From: Deltaproteobacteria bacterium
GTDB lineage: Bacteria; Desulfobacterota; JADFXK01
Length of the DNA: 5,599 bases
Direction: 5' to 3'
NCBI GenBank assembly: GCA_015233285.1
Contig: JADFYA010000248.1
Span: 1-5,599, forward strand
In this document: in pieces, positions 1-5,365 of the stretch
Position numbering within the stretch: the stretch's first letter is position 1
How the letters are laid out: each line of letters starts with the position of its first letter
Program-made: the position numbers and the translations under genes
Notes under the pieces: generated by a model
Databases searched by the model: none
What the model saw: the letters and a program-made list of their open reading frames with translations, nothing else
Told to the model about the DNA's origin: nothing

Positions 1-99
1 ACCGTTTTGCCGATATTATCCGTGTTCTTTTTAGTATTTAATATCATTGAAGACGTTGGCTACTTGCCGAACCTATCCGTGCTGACAAAGAGGCTTTTG
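1..99 (+). repeat. Inverted copy of a feoB internal segment (left arm)
   Basis: These 99 bases are identical, base for base, to the reverse complement of 1804-1902, which lies inside the transmembrane part of feoB. Read on the plus strand they encode the FeoB stretch containing FNIIEDVGYLPNLS. Identity stops sharply at base 100, where the sequence switches to mamK in the opposite sense. The copy runs to the first base of the window, so its true left limit is unknown. It has no start codon of its own in FeoB context and is not a functional gene. A length of exactly 99 at a sequence end matches a k-mer size commonly used by short-read assemblers, so an artefact is a serious possibility. Confidence 0.97.
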
Positions 100-479
100 A
101 TGCTGGCCAGGGCCGGGGCGCCCACCACTCCCCGAATGATCACTTCTTCGGTCACTCCTTCCTTGACCATGGCGATCAAATGCCGGAGCAGGTCTTTAGC
201 CACATTTTTGGCCTTGTCGTATTCAGCCGGGTTCTTCTCGGGAGCATCCGAATATTTTAGGCAACCTCTGTCAAAAGGCTTATACAGATCCAGGGACAGC
301 CGATGCCGCTGAGCCTCTTCTCCAAAGACAATTTCCTTACCCAGCAGTTTCTTTGAAACCGCGTCCTTGGGAAAACCTACATAACTCGCGATAAACGTTC
401 TTATCCCGTTGTCACAGGCTATCACGCTCCGTGATGTTCCTAAGTCAATTCCTACACTTAACACCTTCGGGGTGTCCAT
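60..479 (-). CDS. mamK: MamK-like magnetosome actin, 5' part only, truncated at the inverted junction
   Basis: MamK is an actin-family ATPase that forms the cytoplasmic filament along which magnetosomes are lined up. The visible protein begins MDTPKVLSVGIDLGTSRS, with the actin/Hsp70 phosphate-1 loop GIDLGTS at residues 10-16. MamK-like features follow: VGFPKD (35-40), KLLGK, FGEEA, then LDL-x-KP, and the segment VVGAPALAS near residue 120, matching the GVPARAS segment of Magnetospirillum MamK. True homology ends at about residue 126 (base 100). The last 12-13 residues and the stop at 60-62 come from antisense feoB sequence, so about two thirds of a normal roughly 350-residue protein is missing. 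The ATG has a GGAG ten bases upstream. The gene follows the coiled-coil gene by 33 bases and is probably co-transcribed with feoB. Mad28, another magnetosome actin-like family, is an alternative; a chromosomal MreB or DnaK is not supported by the motifs. Confidence 0.82.
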   Translation of the reverse strand: MDTPKVLSVGIDLGTSRSVIACDNGIRTFIASYVGFPKDAVSKKLLGKEIVFGEEAQRHRLSLDLYKPFDRGCLKYSDAPEKNPAEYDKAKNVAKDLLRHLIAMVKEGVTEEVIIRGVVGAPALASIKSLFVSTDRFGK

Positions 480-512
480 TATATTTTTTCTCCATAAAGT
501 ATGGAAGGTTTA

Positions 513-977
513 TTATCCAGCCTGTTCCCATAAGAGTTTATTGGATTCCATAATGGCCCGGAGGACACCCCGCCGGCGGTCATCGAGTTTTGCCTCTTTC
601 AGGGCCACCGGTAATTGTTTGGTCGGGACGAAACCTCGTTTTTCCAATAAAGACATTCTTTCCTCTACCTTGGCCAGGCGTTCCTCCAGGCTTTCCCATC
701 TGTCTTCGTCTATATTCAGGCGTTCTTCCACCTGTTCCAATCTTTCTTCGTGGCGGCCCTTTCGGCTGACAACGCGTTTGGCCTTGTCTTTGATAAACAC
801 GAAAGGTCGGGCCAGGGTGACGACTACCGGTTGAGTTGCCCTGGTCAATTGGCCGAGAGTGGCTCTCCCGCCTCTCTTGACCAAATTAAGCGAAAGCAGG
901 CCGGCATATTCCATGGTGGCGCAAGTGTATTTTCCGGCTTCGCTAACGGAATCCCAACTATCTGATATTATCTTCAC
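513..977 (-). CDS. Coiled-coil protein of unknown function between feoB and mamK
   Basis: I do not recognise this family. From the GTG start it has 154 residues: an N-terminal region of about 55 residues, a short hydrophobic stretch with PVVVTLARPFVFI (about 50-62), a basic patch with RKGRHEE, then a charged coiled coil. In the coiled coil L80, V83, L87, D90, W94, L97, L101, V104, M108 and L111 fall in perfect a/d heptad spacing. No signal peptide is visible. I chose the GTG at 977 because a GGAGG lies 8 bases upstream. The longer ATG start at 1028 begins one base after the feoB stop but has no Shine-Dalgarno and adds 17 residues of unremarkable sequence. The gene lies between feoB and mamK in one apparent operon, so a magnetosome-binding or filament-adapting role is a reasonable inference. 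Coiled-coil proteins are common among the deltaproteobacterial mad genes. Confidence 0.85.
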   Translation of the reverse strand: MKIISDSWDSVSEAGKYTCATMEYAGLLSLNLVKRGGRATLGQLTRATQPVVVTLARPFVFIKDKAKRVVSRKGRHEERLEQVEERLNIDEDRWESLEERLAKVEERMSLLEKRGFVPTKQLPVALKEAKLDDRRRGVLRAIMESNKLLWEQAG

Positions 978-985
978 AACTGTTG

Positions 986-990
986 CCTCC
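986..990 (-). promoter_or_regulatory. Ribosome binding site deciding the GTG start at 977
   Basis: On the minus strand the sequence reads GGAGG, followed by 8 bases and then GTG. It is the only good Shine-Dalgarno near the 5' end of this gene and favours the internal GTG over the upstream ATG at 1028. Confidence 0.6.
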
Positions 991-1029
991 AAAGTTGGCC
1001 ATGTCGCTTGCGTCCGACCTGCAACCATT

Positions 1030-2949
1030 TTAGAGCAAGGTCACAAGGGTCCAATGTAATGCCCCGCCAATGGCGAATGTACTCATTAGGATCAGGAAAA
1101 TCATCATTAAAGTGTGTTTCCCGCCCACTTCTTTGGCCATAGCCATGATGTTGGCAAAACACGGGACCACCATGGTGGTGACGGTGACGGCCACGATACA
1201 TTGTACGTAGTCCAACTGACCTTTCTTGACCAGGTTGATCATCACTCCAGCCGCGGCTTCGTGCCTGACCAGACAGAGAAGAATGGCATCCGTCATGGCG
1301 CTCGGCAAACCCAACAATCCTTCAACCAAAGGGCTCACCAGTCTCTTGGTGATGGTTAAGATGCCCAGTTTGTCAATAACAAATAAGCCGAGAGCGGCCC
1401 AAATAAAAACCAGCAGCGATTCCTTAAGAAACCAATAAAGCCGATAATAGGTCTTCTTCAACACCGCCTTGGGGTTGGGCCAGCGGATGGCGGTTAGTTC
1501 TTGGATAAAGGCCAGACCTTGTTCCGGTTTAGCCAACATTTTGTTCAAGGTCATTCCGGCGATTAGCTCAACTATTATCAGCACGGAGAAAACAATGACG
1601 AAGGCGCTTAGGCCGATTCTCCCCAAGATGCTCATGTTCAGACCCATCTGGGCCGCGCAGGGAATAGCAAAGGCGATCAAATAAACGGCGATATACTTTT
1701 CTTTCTTAGACCTCAGCGTCTTGGTGGACAACGTGGCCACTGTCTTGCAACCAAATCCCAGAATCAGAGGGATAATGGCGCTGCCGCTCAACCCCAGTTT
1801 TTCCAAAAGCCTCTTTGTCAGCACGGATAGGTTCGGCAAGTAGCCAACGTCTTCAATGATATTAAATACTAAAAAGAACACGGATAATATCGGCAAAACG
1901 GTCAGCACGGCATTGGCCAGTCCCATTGACAGGATGCCGTATTCCCCGATAAAAAAATCATGCCAAAAACCTGCCGGAATCATCCCGCCGACCATGGACT
2001 CCACGGGGACCCACAACACGTTGTTCATCCATTCAGAGATGGCATTAGCGACGTTGACCACCACGTAAAACATACAATACAATATTGCCAGCAAAATAGG
2101 AACACCGAACACTGGATGGCGGCTTAGCCGGCCAAAAGTTTGAGCAAACCGGTTGGACCGGGGCTGGATCTTCCGGGTGACCTCTTCCGCCACCTGATCC
2201 AACCACCGGCTTCGCTGCCGGTTAATCATCCGGTTGATGTTCGGCCCTAAATGACCCCTGATAAGCTTTACCTGATGCAGCAGAACGCCGGCCGTAGCTT
2301 GGCCGTATGTGTTCTTTACGTAATCTAAAATAAAAGGGTCGTTAAGCAGAACCAAGAGAGAGATGGTCCGCTGATACGGAGCCTCAGGCGGCAGTCCCGA
2401 ACCTATTGCCGCCAGCCAGGTTTCTATCTTCTCCCCAAGTGGCGTTAAGATTGGGGCTCCGCCATGTTCTACCCGACCGACGGCTTCCTTCAATTCAGCC
2501 GTACCCCGGCTCTGGACGGCCACTGAAGCCACGACCGGGACGCCCAGCAACCGGGACAAAACGTCAGGGTCGATCGAGATGCCTTTCCGGGCTATCTCGT
2601 CCATGGAATTCAAGGAAATGACCAGGGGAATGCCCAGGGTCAGCAAGTGCGCGGTCAGGGTCAGCGATTGTTTGAGTTGGCCGGCATCAATGCACTGGAC
2701 CAGAATATTTATGTCCCCCGACAGAATCAAAGCCCGAACCGCCAGCTCCTCTTCCGAAGGGTTATACAGGCTGTGGAGCCCCGGGGCGTCAATCACTTCG
2801 TAGTCTTGCCCGGCTATCCGACACCGGGATCTCTTAATCTCCACCGTGGTCAAAGGAGAATTGGCCACCACCGAATAGTCACCGGTGAGGTTGTTGAACA
2901 CCTGGCTTTTACCCGTATTCGGCAGTCCAACCAACAGAACTTTCTTCAT
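1030..2949 (-). CDS. feoB: Ferrous iron transport protein FeoB, compact GCKT subclass
   Basis: FeoB is an inner-membrane Fe(II) transporter with a cytoplasmic GTPase domain. The 639-residue product shows, in order: G1 GLPNTGKS (8-15), G2 around LTTVE (33-37), G3 DAPG (54-57), G4 NSMD (114-117), a GDI-type helical linker (about 165-270), and a membrane domain from about 280 to the C-terminus. The gates are GFGCK with C401, IPCAAQ with C431 and VVPCFAN with C597. The canonical E. coli motif GCNVPA is replaced by GCKTVA, which places it in the shorter subclass also found in anaerobes. G4 is NSMD rather than NMxD, and the usual Ser of G5 appears to be Val. Length is well below the roughly 770 residues of E. 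coli FeoB. No FeoA or FeoC is visible. The ATG has AGAGG ten bases upstream. It is the first gene of a feoB / coiled-coil / mamK operon, so a magnetosome-dedicated iron uptake role is likely. Confidence 0.95.
   Translation of the reverse strand: MKKVLLVGLPNTGKSQVFNNLTGDYSVVANSPLTTVEIKRSRCRIAGQDYEVIDAPGLHSLYNPSEEELAVRALILSGDINILVQCIDAGQLKQSLTLTAHLLTLGIPLVISLNSMDEIARKGISIDPDVLSRLLGVPVVASVAVQSRGTAELKEAVGRVEHGGAPILTPLGEKIETWLAAIGSGLPPEAPYQRTISLLVLLNDPFILDYVKNTYGQATAGVLLHQVKLIRGHLGPNINRMINRQRSRWLDQVAEEVTRKIQPRSNRFAQTFGRLSRHPVFGVPILLAILYCMFYVVVNVANAISEWMNNVLWVPVESMVGGMIPAGFWHDFFIGEYGILSMGLANAVLTVLPILSVFFLVFNIIEDVGYLPNLSVLTKRLLEKLGLSGSAIIPLILGFGCKTVATLSTKTLRSKKEKYIAVYLIAFAIPCAAQMGLNMSILGRIGLSAFVIVFSVLIIVELIAGMTLNKMLAKPEQGLAFIQELTAIRWPNPKAVLKKTYYRLYWFLKESLLVFIWAALGLFVIDKLGILTITKRLVSPLVEGLLGLPSAMTDAILLCLVRHEAAAGVMINLVKKGQLDYVQCIVAVTVTTMVVPCFANIMAMAKEVGGKHTLMMIFLILMSTFAIGGALHWTLVTLL
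1804..1902 (-). repeat. Inverted repeat partner inside feoB (right arm)
   Basis: This is the in-place copy of the repeat at 1-99, in the opposite orientation, with 1704 bases between the arms. Here the reading frame of feoB passes through without interruption on both sides, so this copy is the original and the one at 1-99 is the displaced one. It covers roughly FeoB residues 350-382, a transmembrane segment followed by the EDVGYLPN motif. Confidence 0.97.
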
Positions 2950-2963
2950 TTGTTGCTAACCTC

Positions 2964-2992
2964 TTGACATGTTCATAGGTTGGATTTATGCT
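2964..2992 (+). promoter_or_regulatory. Putative sigma-70-type promoter for the polyferredoxin gene
   Basis: A perfect TTGACA (2964-2969) is followed by a 17-base spacer and TATGCT (2987-2992), four of six matches to the -10 consensus. Transcription would start near base 3000 and leave a leader of about 70 bases. Within that leader, CCGGTAATATCCGG (3015-3028) can form a 4-bp stem with a 6-base loop, and CCGCCGG occurs twice (3012-3018 and 3040-3046). These may be operator half-sites, but I recognise no named regulator site. Confidence 0.45.
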
Positions 2993-2999
2993 TCATCAA
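2972..2999 (-). promoter_or_regulatory. Possible divergent promoter for the feoB operon
   Basis: On the minus strand TTGATG (2999-2994) and TATGAA (2977-2972) are separated by 16 bases, each with four of six consensus matches. It would overlap the plus-strand promoter almost completely, so the two would compete for polymerase. The matches are weak and this is only the best candidate in the 122-bp divergent region. I saw no convincing Fur or FNR box. Confidence 0.25.
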
Positions 3000-3071
3000 G
3001 TTTGAATACCGCCGCCGGTAATATCCGGATTTGCTCCGACCGCCGGAACTTAGAAGGACCATGAGGTAATT

Positions 3072-3473
3072 ATGCCCTATCAGATTAGCCAGGACTGTGT
3101 CGGATGTGGGTCTTGCGCCAAGAAGTGCCCGGCTGATGCAATTTCCGGTCAGATCAAAGTTCGCTTCGACATCGACCCTTTCCTGTGTACTGAATGCGGC
3201 ACCTGCTTTAACACCTGCCCTAAGGCCGCGATTTTAGACCCCCAGGGGAATCGCGCCGTCAAGAAGGGAAAAAAGCAAGATTTCAAAGCCCGGATCAATC
3301 CCGAAATCTGTGCCTGTTGTCGGCTTTGCTATCTCAATTGCCCCCAAGAAGGAATCAGGGTGATCAAGAAAAGCCTTTTTGCCACCGGTTATTGCGAAGT
3401 TGACACAAATATCTGTGTCGGTTGCGGACAATGTACCCAGCTTTGCATCACCGGGGCTATCGAGTTAAGTTGA
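3072..3473 (+). CDS. Polyferredoxin with four [4Fe-4S] cluster motifs
   Basis: This 133-residue soluble protein should carry electrons at low potential. Four complete CxxCxxCxxxC motifs are visible: C9/12/15/19, C39/42/45/49, C80/83/86/90 and C115/118/121/125. In the paired bacterial-ferredoxin fold this gives four cubane clusters. The two halves (about 1-60 and 73-133) look like a tandem duplication of a 2[4Fe-4S] unit joined by a Lys-rich linker (VKKGKKQ). The first three motifs end in CP; the fourth ends in CI. C82 and C108 are extra. There is no signal peptide or membrane segment, so it is cytoplasmic. The ATG is preceded by GAGGT about 4 bases upstream. It is transcribed away from feoB and is the only plus-strand gene here. 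A role in iron redox for magnetosome formation is inferred from context; a general electron carrier is the alternative. Confidence 0.92.
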   Translation: MPYQISQDCVGCGSCAKKCPADAISGQIKVRFDIDPFLCTECGTCFNTCPKAAILDPQGNRAVKKGKKQDFKARINPEICACCRLCYLNCPQEGIRVIKKSLFATGYCEVDTNICVGCGQCTQLCITGAIELS

Positions 3474-3722
3474 AATATTTTCTTTATCCGCGATGTGGAA
3501 ATAGTAGCCACAGTTAGAGCAATAACTGATTGGCTGCCGGACCGTGACCATGTATATCCCGGCGACCAGCAGGGGAAATCCGACGATGGGTCCCAGGAGA
3601 AAGAGGCTGCAAAAGACACCTAATCCCATCAAAATATATGGCCATTTACCCTGGTATTTCTTGACCTGGGTCACTTCCATCCGGGTTTGACACTGGGGAC
3701 AATTCACAGAGTCACCCATCAT
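3465..3722 (-). CDS. Small membrane protein with flanking zinc-ribbon CxxC pairs
   Basis: This 85-residue protein has CPQC (C8, C11) near the N-terminus and CSNC (C68, C71) near the C-terminus, with about 30 hydrophobic residues between them (30-61, with GP and GFP breaks). The layout, two CxxC halves of one zinc ribbon brought together around a membrane-inserted hydrophobic stretch, resembles LITAF-like domains, but I cannot claim that family. The function is unknown. A strong GGGAGGA lies just before the start. The second of two tandem ATGs (3719) has the better spacing, so the protein may be 84 residues. It follows the preceding gene by 11 bases as the last gene of the mamB-like operon, and its 3' end overlaps the convergent ferredoxin gene by 9 bases. 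Confidence 0.82.
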   Translation of the reverse strand: MMGDSVNCPQCQTRMEVTQVKKYQGKWPYILMGLGVFCSLFLLGPIVGFPLLVAGIYMVTVRQPISYCSNCGYYFHIADKENIST

Positions 3723-3733
3723 TCCTCCCTTGA

Positions 3734-4087
3734 TTAAACAGCCTCTTTCTTCAGAATTTTCTTTCTCTGGATCTTCTTCACGCCCCAGGACAAACCAATG
3801 GCCCCACCAACCACGCCGGCAATCTTAGTTACCGCCCCGGCCAGAACCACCTCAGCAGCACTGGCCACCACCGCGATGGAGGCCACTCCGGCCAACAGTC
3901 CCAGCCCGCCGCCAATGAGCAATTTGCTGCCGACATCAACATAATCGGACATGCCGACCTTGGGCCTGACTTCATCAAACAGGTCCAGATCAAAATCATC
4001 CGCGTCTTTTCTGGCCACTTTCTTTTTATCTTTTTTCAAGCGGATGGACTTTTTGGCTTCTTCGTAGGTCTCGAGTTGCTCTTCCAC
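3734..4087 (-). CDS. Glycine-zipper membrane hairpin protein with charged N-terminus
   Basis: The product has 117 residues. Residues 1-45 are highly charged: first a Lys-rich part (RLKKDKKK), then an Asp-rich one (DADDFDLDLFDE). A long Gly/Ala/Val segment follows (about 56-103) containing IGGGLG, VLAGA and VVGGAIG, probably two membrane helices with a very short turn around AAEV. It ends in a basic tail (KKIQRKKILKK). I chose the GTG start at 4087 because AAGGAG lies 7 bases upstream and the upstream gene ends 5 bases before it; the in-frame extension to 4183 would lie inside that gene. The family is not recognised. The style recalls MamC, MamD and Mms6, whose Gly-rich helices sit in the magnetosome membrane and whose acidic residues can touch magnetite, but here the acidic stretch is N-terminal. 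The hydrophobic part resembles that of the neighbouring 4092-4463 product. Confidence 0.82.
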   Translation of the reverse strand: MEEQLETYEEAKKSIRLKKDKKKVARKDADDFDLDLFDEVRPKVGMSDYVDVGSKLLIGGGLGLLAGVASIAVVASAAEVVLAGAVTKIAGVVGGAIGLSWGVKKIQRKKILKKEAV

Positions 4088-4091
4088 TTCA

Positions 4092-4463
4092 TTACTCCTT
4101 CGAATATGTTGGGACCAGGATAAGTCTCTTTTTCGTTGGTTTGGTCTCGGATCTGTCTTTTTCCTTGGGCTTGCGGCCCACATTGAACCCTACCCCGGCC
4201 AGGCTGCCGCCGGTAAAGGCCTTAACGGCCAGGGCATGACCCAGGATCGCCTTTAAGCCCAACAAAGGAAGCGCGGCCAAACCGGCCAGAGTGACCGCGG
4301 CCCCAATCCCGGCTCCGATGGCCGCATTCCGACCCAGATGGCTATAAGGATCCGCCATCCCGCACGATGCTTCTGCACCGGCCGCCTTCCTCATATGGAG
4401 TTTGCAGAAGTTCTGGCTATAGCCTCGATATTGACACCTATCGCACCTTGACTTCTTTTTCAT
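4092..4463 (-). CDS. Cys-rich N-terminus plus glycine-zipper membrane hairpin protein
   Basis: The product has 123 residues. Residues 7-23 hold C7, C10, C20 and H23 (CDRC, then FCKLH), a possible small metal-binding knuckle, with a further C34. Residues 47-97 form a Gly/Ala/Leu-rich hydrophobic stretch (IGAGIG, LPLLG, GGSLAGVG), likely two membrane helices with a tight turn. The tail from about 98 is strongly charged, Lys-rich and soluble. I chose the ATG at 4463 because GGGGAG lies 7 bases upstream; the longer open frame to 4643 overlaps the mamB-like gene in another frame. The family is not recognised. Position directly after the mamB-like gene suggests a magnetosome-membrane protein. The hydrophobic part can be aligned by eye with the next product (3734-4087), suggesting an old duplication. 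Confidence 0.83.
   Translation of the reverse strand: MKKKSRCDRCQYRGYSQNFCKLHMRKAAGAEASCGMADPYSHLGRNAAIGAGIGAAVTLAGLAALPLLGLKAILGHALAVKAFTGGSLAGVGFNVGRKPKEKDRSETKPTKKRLILVPTYSKE
4095..4100 (-). promoter_or_regulatory. Ribosome binding site deciding the GTG start at 4087
   Basis: AAGGAG on the minus strand sits 7 bases before the GTG and lies within the last codons of the upstream gene, which implies coupled translation. An ATG that overlaps the upstream stop (TAATG) opens only an 18-codon frame and is not the real start. Confidence 0.6.
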
Positions 4464-4470
4464 GACGTTA

Positions 4471-4476
4471 CTCCCC
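4471..4476 (-). promoter_or_regulatory. Ribosome binding site deciding the ATG start at 4463
   Basis: GGGGAG on the minus strand, 7 bases before the ATG and directly after the stop codon of the mamB-like gene. It fixes the start of the Cys-rich membrane protein and excludes the 60-residue upstream extension of its frame. Confidence 0.65.
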
Positions 4477-5358
4477 TTAGCCGTCGATTTCCGCCGGCTT
4501 GAACTGCACCCAGACTCTTTCCAATTCCTTGTTCGCCCCCAGCAACGTCTTCTTAACCCGGCGGGCGATTTTTTGACCTTCACTGATGGTCTTCCCTGGG
4601 TCAATAAGAATATCCAGTTCCACCCAGATCTTCCGGCCGACAAGACGTGTCCTTAGTTCCGCAATCCCTTCGACGTCGGAAATCCCTTCCACAATTTCAT
4701 GAATCTCCCGGCCGTAATCATCGTTGGCCGAATGATCCATAAGGGCCTTAGCTGACTGATAAAGGATCTTAAAGCTAACCCTGACGATAACCACCACCAC
4801 GAGCAGAGCGGCAATGGGATCAAGGCGGTAACAACCCATCTGGGCGCCCAAAACGCCGATGATCACTGCCATGGAAGAAAAAGAGTTGGCCCGGTTGGCC
4901 CAGGCATTGGCCATAATGGTTTGGCTTCTTAATTCATTACCGGCGCACTGCATAAACCGGAAAAGTATCTCATTAGCTCCGATGGAGACCAGGCCCATGA
5001 GCAAAGCGGATAGATGAGGCGGAGCGGTCGGGACTTTCATCAAGTGTTCGATGGAGACGATCAATATGGCAATGGCTCCGGCCAGGATCAAGAGGCTGGT
5101 AAATGCCGCGGCCAGAAACTCCACTTTCCCATATCCAAACGGAAACTCAATGGTGGTCTCCCGTTTGCTGACCTTGTGGCTAACCAATATGGCCACGGCC
5201 GAGATGAGATTTGCGGCCGAATGAAGACTATCGGCAATGCAGGCCCAGCTCCCGCTGACCAATCCGACCAATATTTTTAGTGAGACCAGGAGCAGGTTCG
5301 TTCCGATACCCGCCCAGGCGACCCTCGTCCCACATCTTTCGCATTTTTTGTCTTGCAT
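4477..5358 (-). CDS. mamB: MamB-like cation diffusion facilitator with altered transport site
   Basis: MamB is the CDF-family magnetosome-membrane protein needed to form the compartment and to load iron. From the ATG at 5358 the product has 293 residues, close to the 297 of Magnetospirillum MamB. It shows the N-terminal CxxC (C6, C9), six membrane helices (about 13-197), the PFGYGK motif (73-78; MamB has PFGYGN, MamM has PYGHGK), and the MamB-like stretch NANAW with NR two residues on. A cytoplasmic C-terminal domain follows, with LMDHS and W245. The CDF metal site (positions 46, 50, 154, 158) reads H46, N50, A154, N158, whereas MamB has H, D, D, D. The C-terminal His ligands of MamM are absent (Q262, W283), as in MamB. 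The 46/50/154/158 match supports this start; a GTG at 5415 would add 19 residues and overlap the upstream gene. MamM or a MamB paralogue is the alternative. Confidence 0.85.
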   Translation of the reverse strand: MQDKKCERCGTRVAWAGIGTNLLLVSLKILVGLVSGSWACIADSLHSAANLISAVAILVSHKVSKRETTIEFPFGYGKVEFLAAAFTSLLILAGAIAILIVSIEHLMKVPTAPPHLSALLMGLVSIGANEILFRFMQCAGNELRSQTIMANAWANRANSFSSMAVIIGVLGAQMGCYRLDPIAALLVVVVIVRVSFKILYQSAKALMDHSANDDYGREIHEIVEGISDVEGIAELRTRLVGRKIWVELDILIDPGKTISEGQKIARRVKKTLLGANKELERVWVQFKPAEIDG

Positions 5359-5365
5359 AGATCGA

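Noticed and set aside
7..312. Plus-strand 101-codon open frame beginning with FeoB-like sequence
   Set aside because: Only the first 31 codons are FeoB, from the inverted repeat; the rest is antisense of mamK. It is a junction by-product, not a gene.
409..834. Plus-strand 141-codon open frame
   Set aside because: It lies antisense to mamK and the coiled-coil gene, has low-complexity Arg/Ser-rich translation and no ribosome site.
974..1201. Minus-strand frame with many His residues
   Set aside because: It is an out-of-frame reading of the 3' end of feoB; the His richness comes from the GTGGTG-type codons of FeoB valines.
2950..3071. Fur or FNR binding site in the divergent region
   Set aside because: ACATGT near 2968 is a short palindrome, but no arrangement fits the TTGAT-N4-ATCAA or GATAAT-type consensus.
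3389..3619. Minus-strand 76-codon frame over the convergent gene ends
   Set aside because: It is a shadow of the ferredoxin and zinc-ribbon genes in another frame, with no ribosome site and no recognisable motif.
4088..4183. N-terminal extension of the charged hairpin protein
   Set aside because: It overlaps the upstream coding sequence, and AAGGAG at correct spacing supports the GTG at 4087.
4464..4643. N-terminal extension of the Cys-rich hairpin protein
   Set aside because: The extension overlaps the mamB-like gene in another frame, is Arg/Ser-rich, and a strong ribosome site supports the start at 4463.
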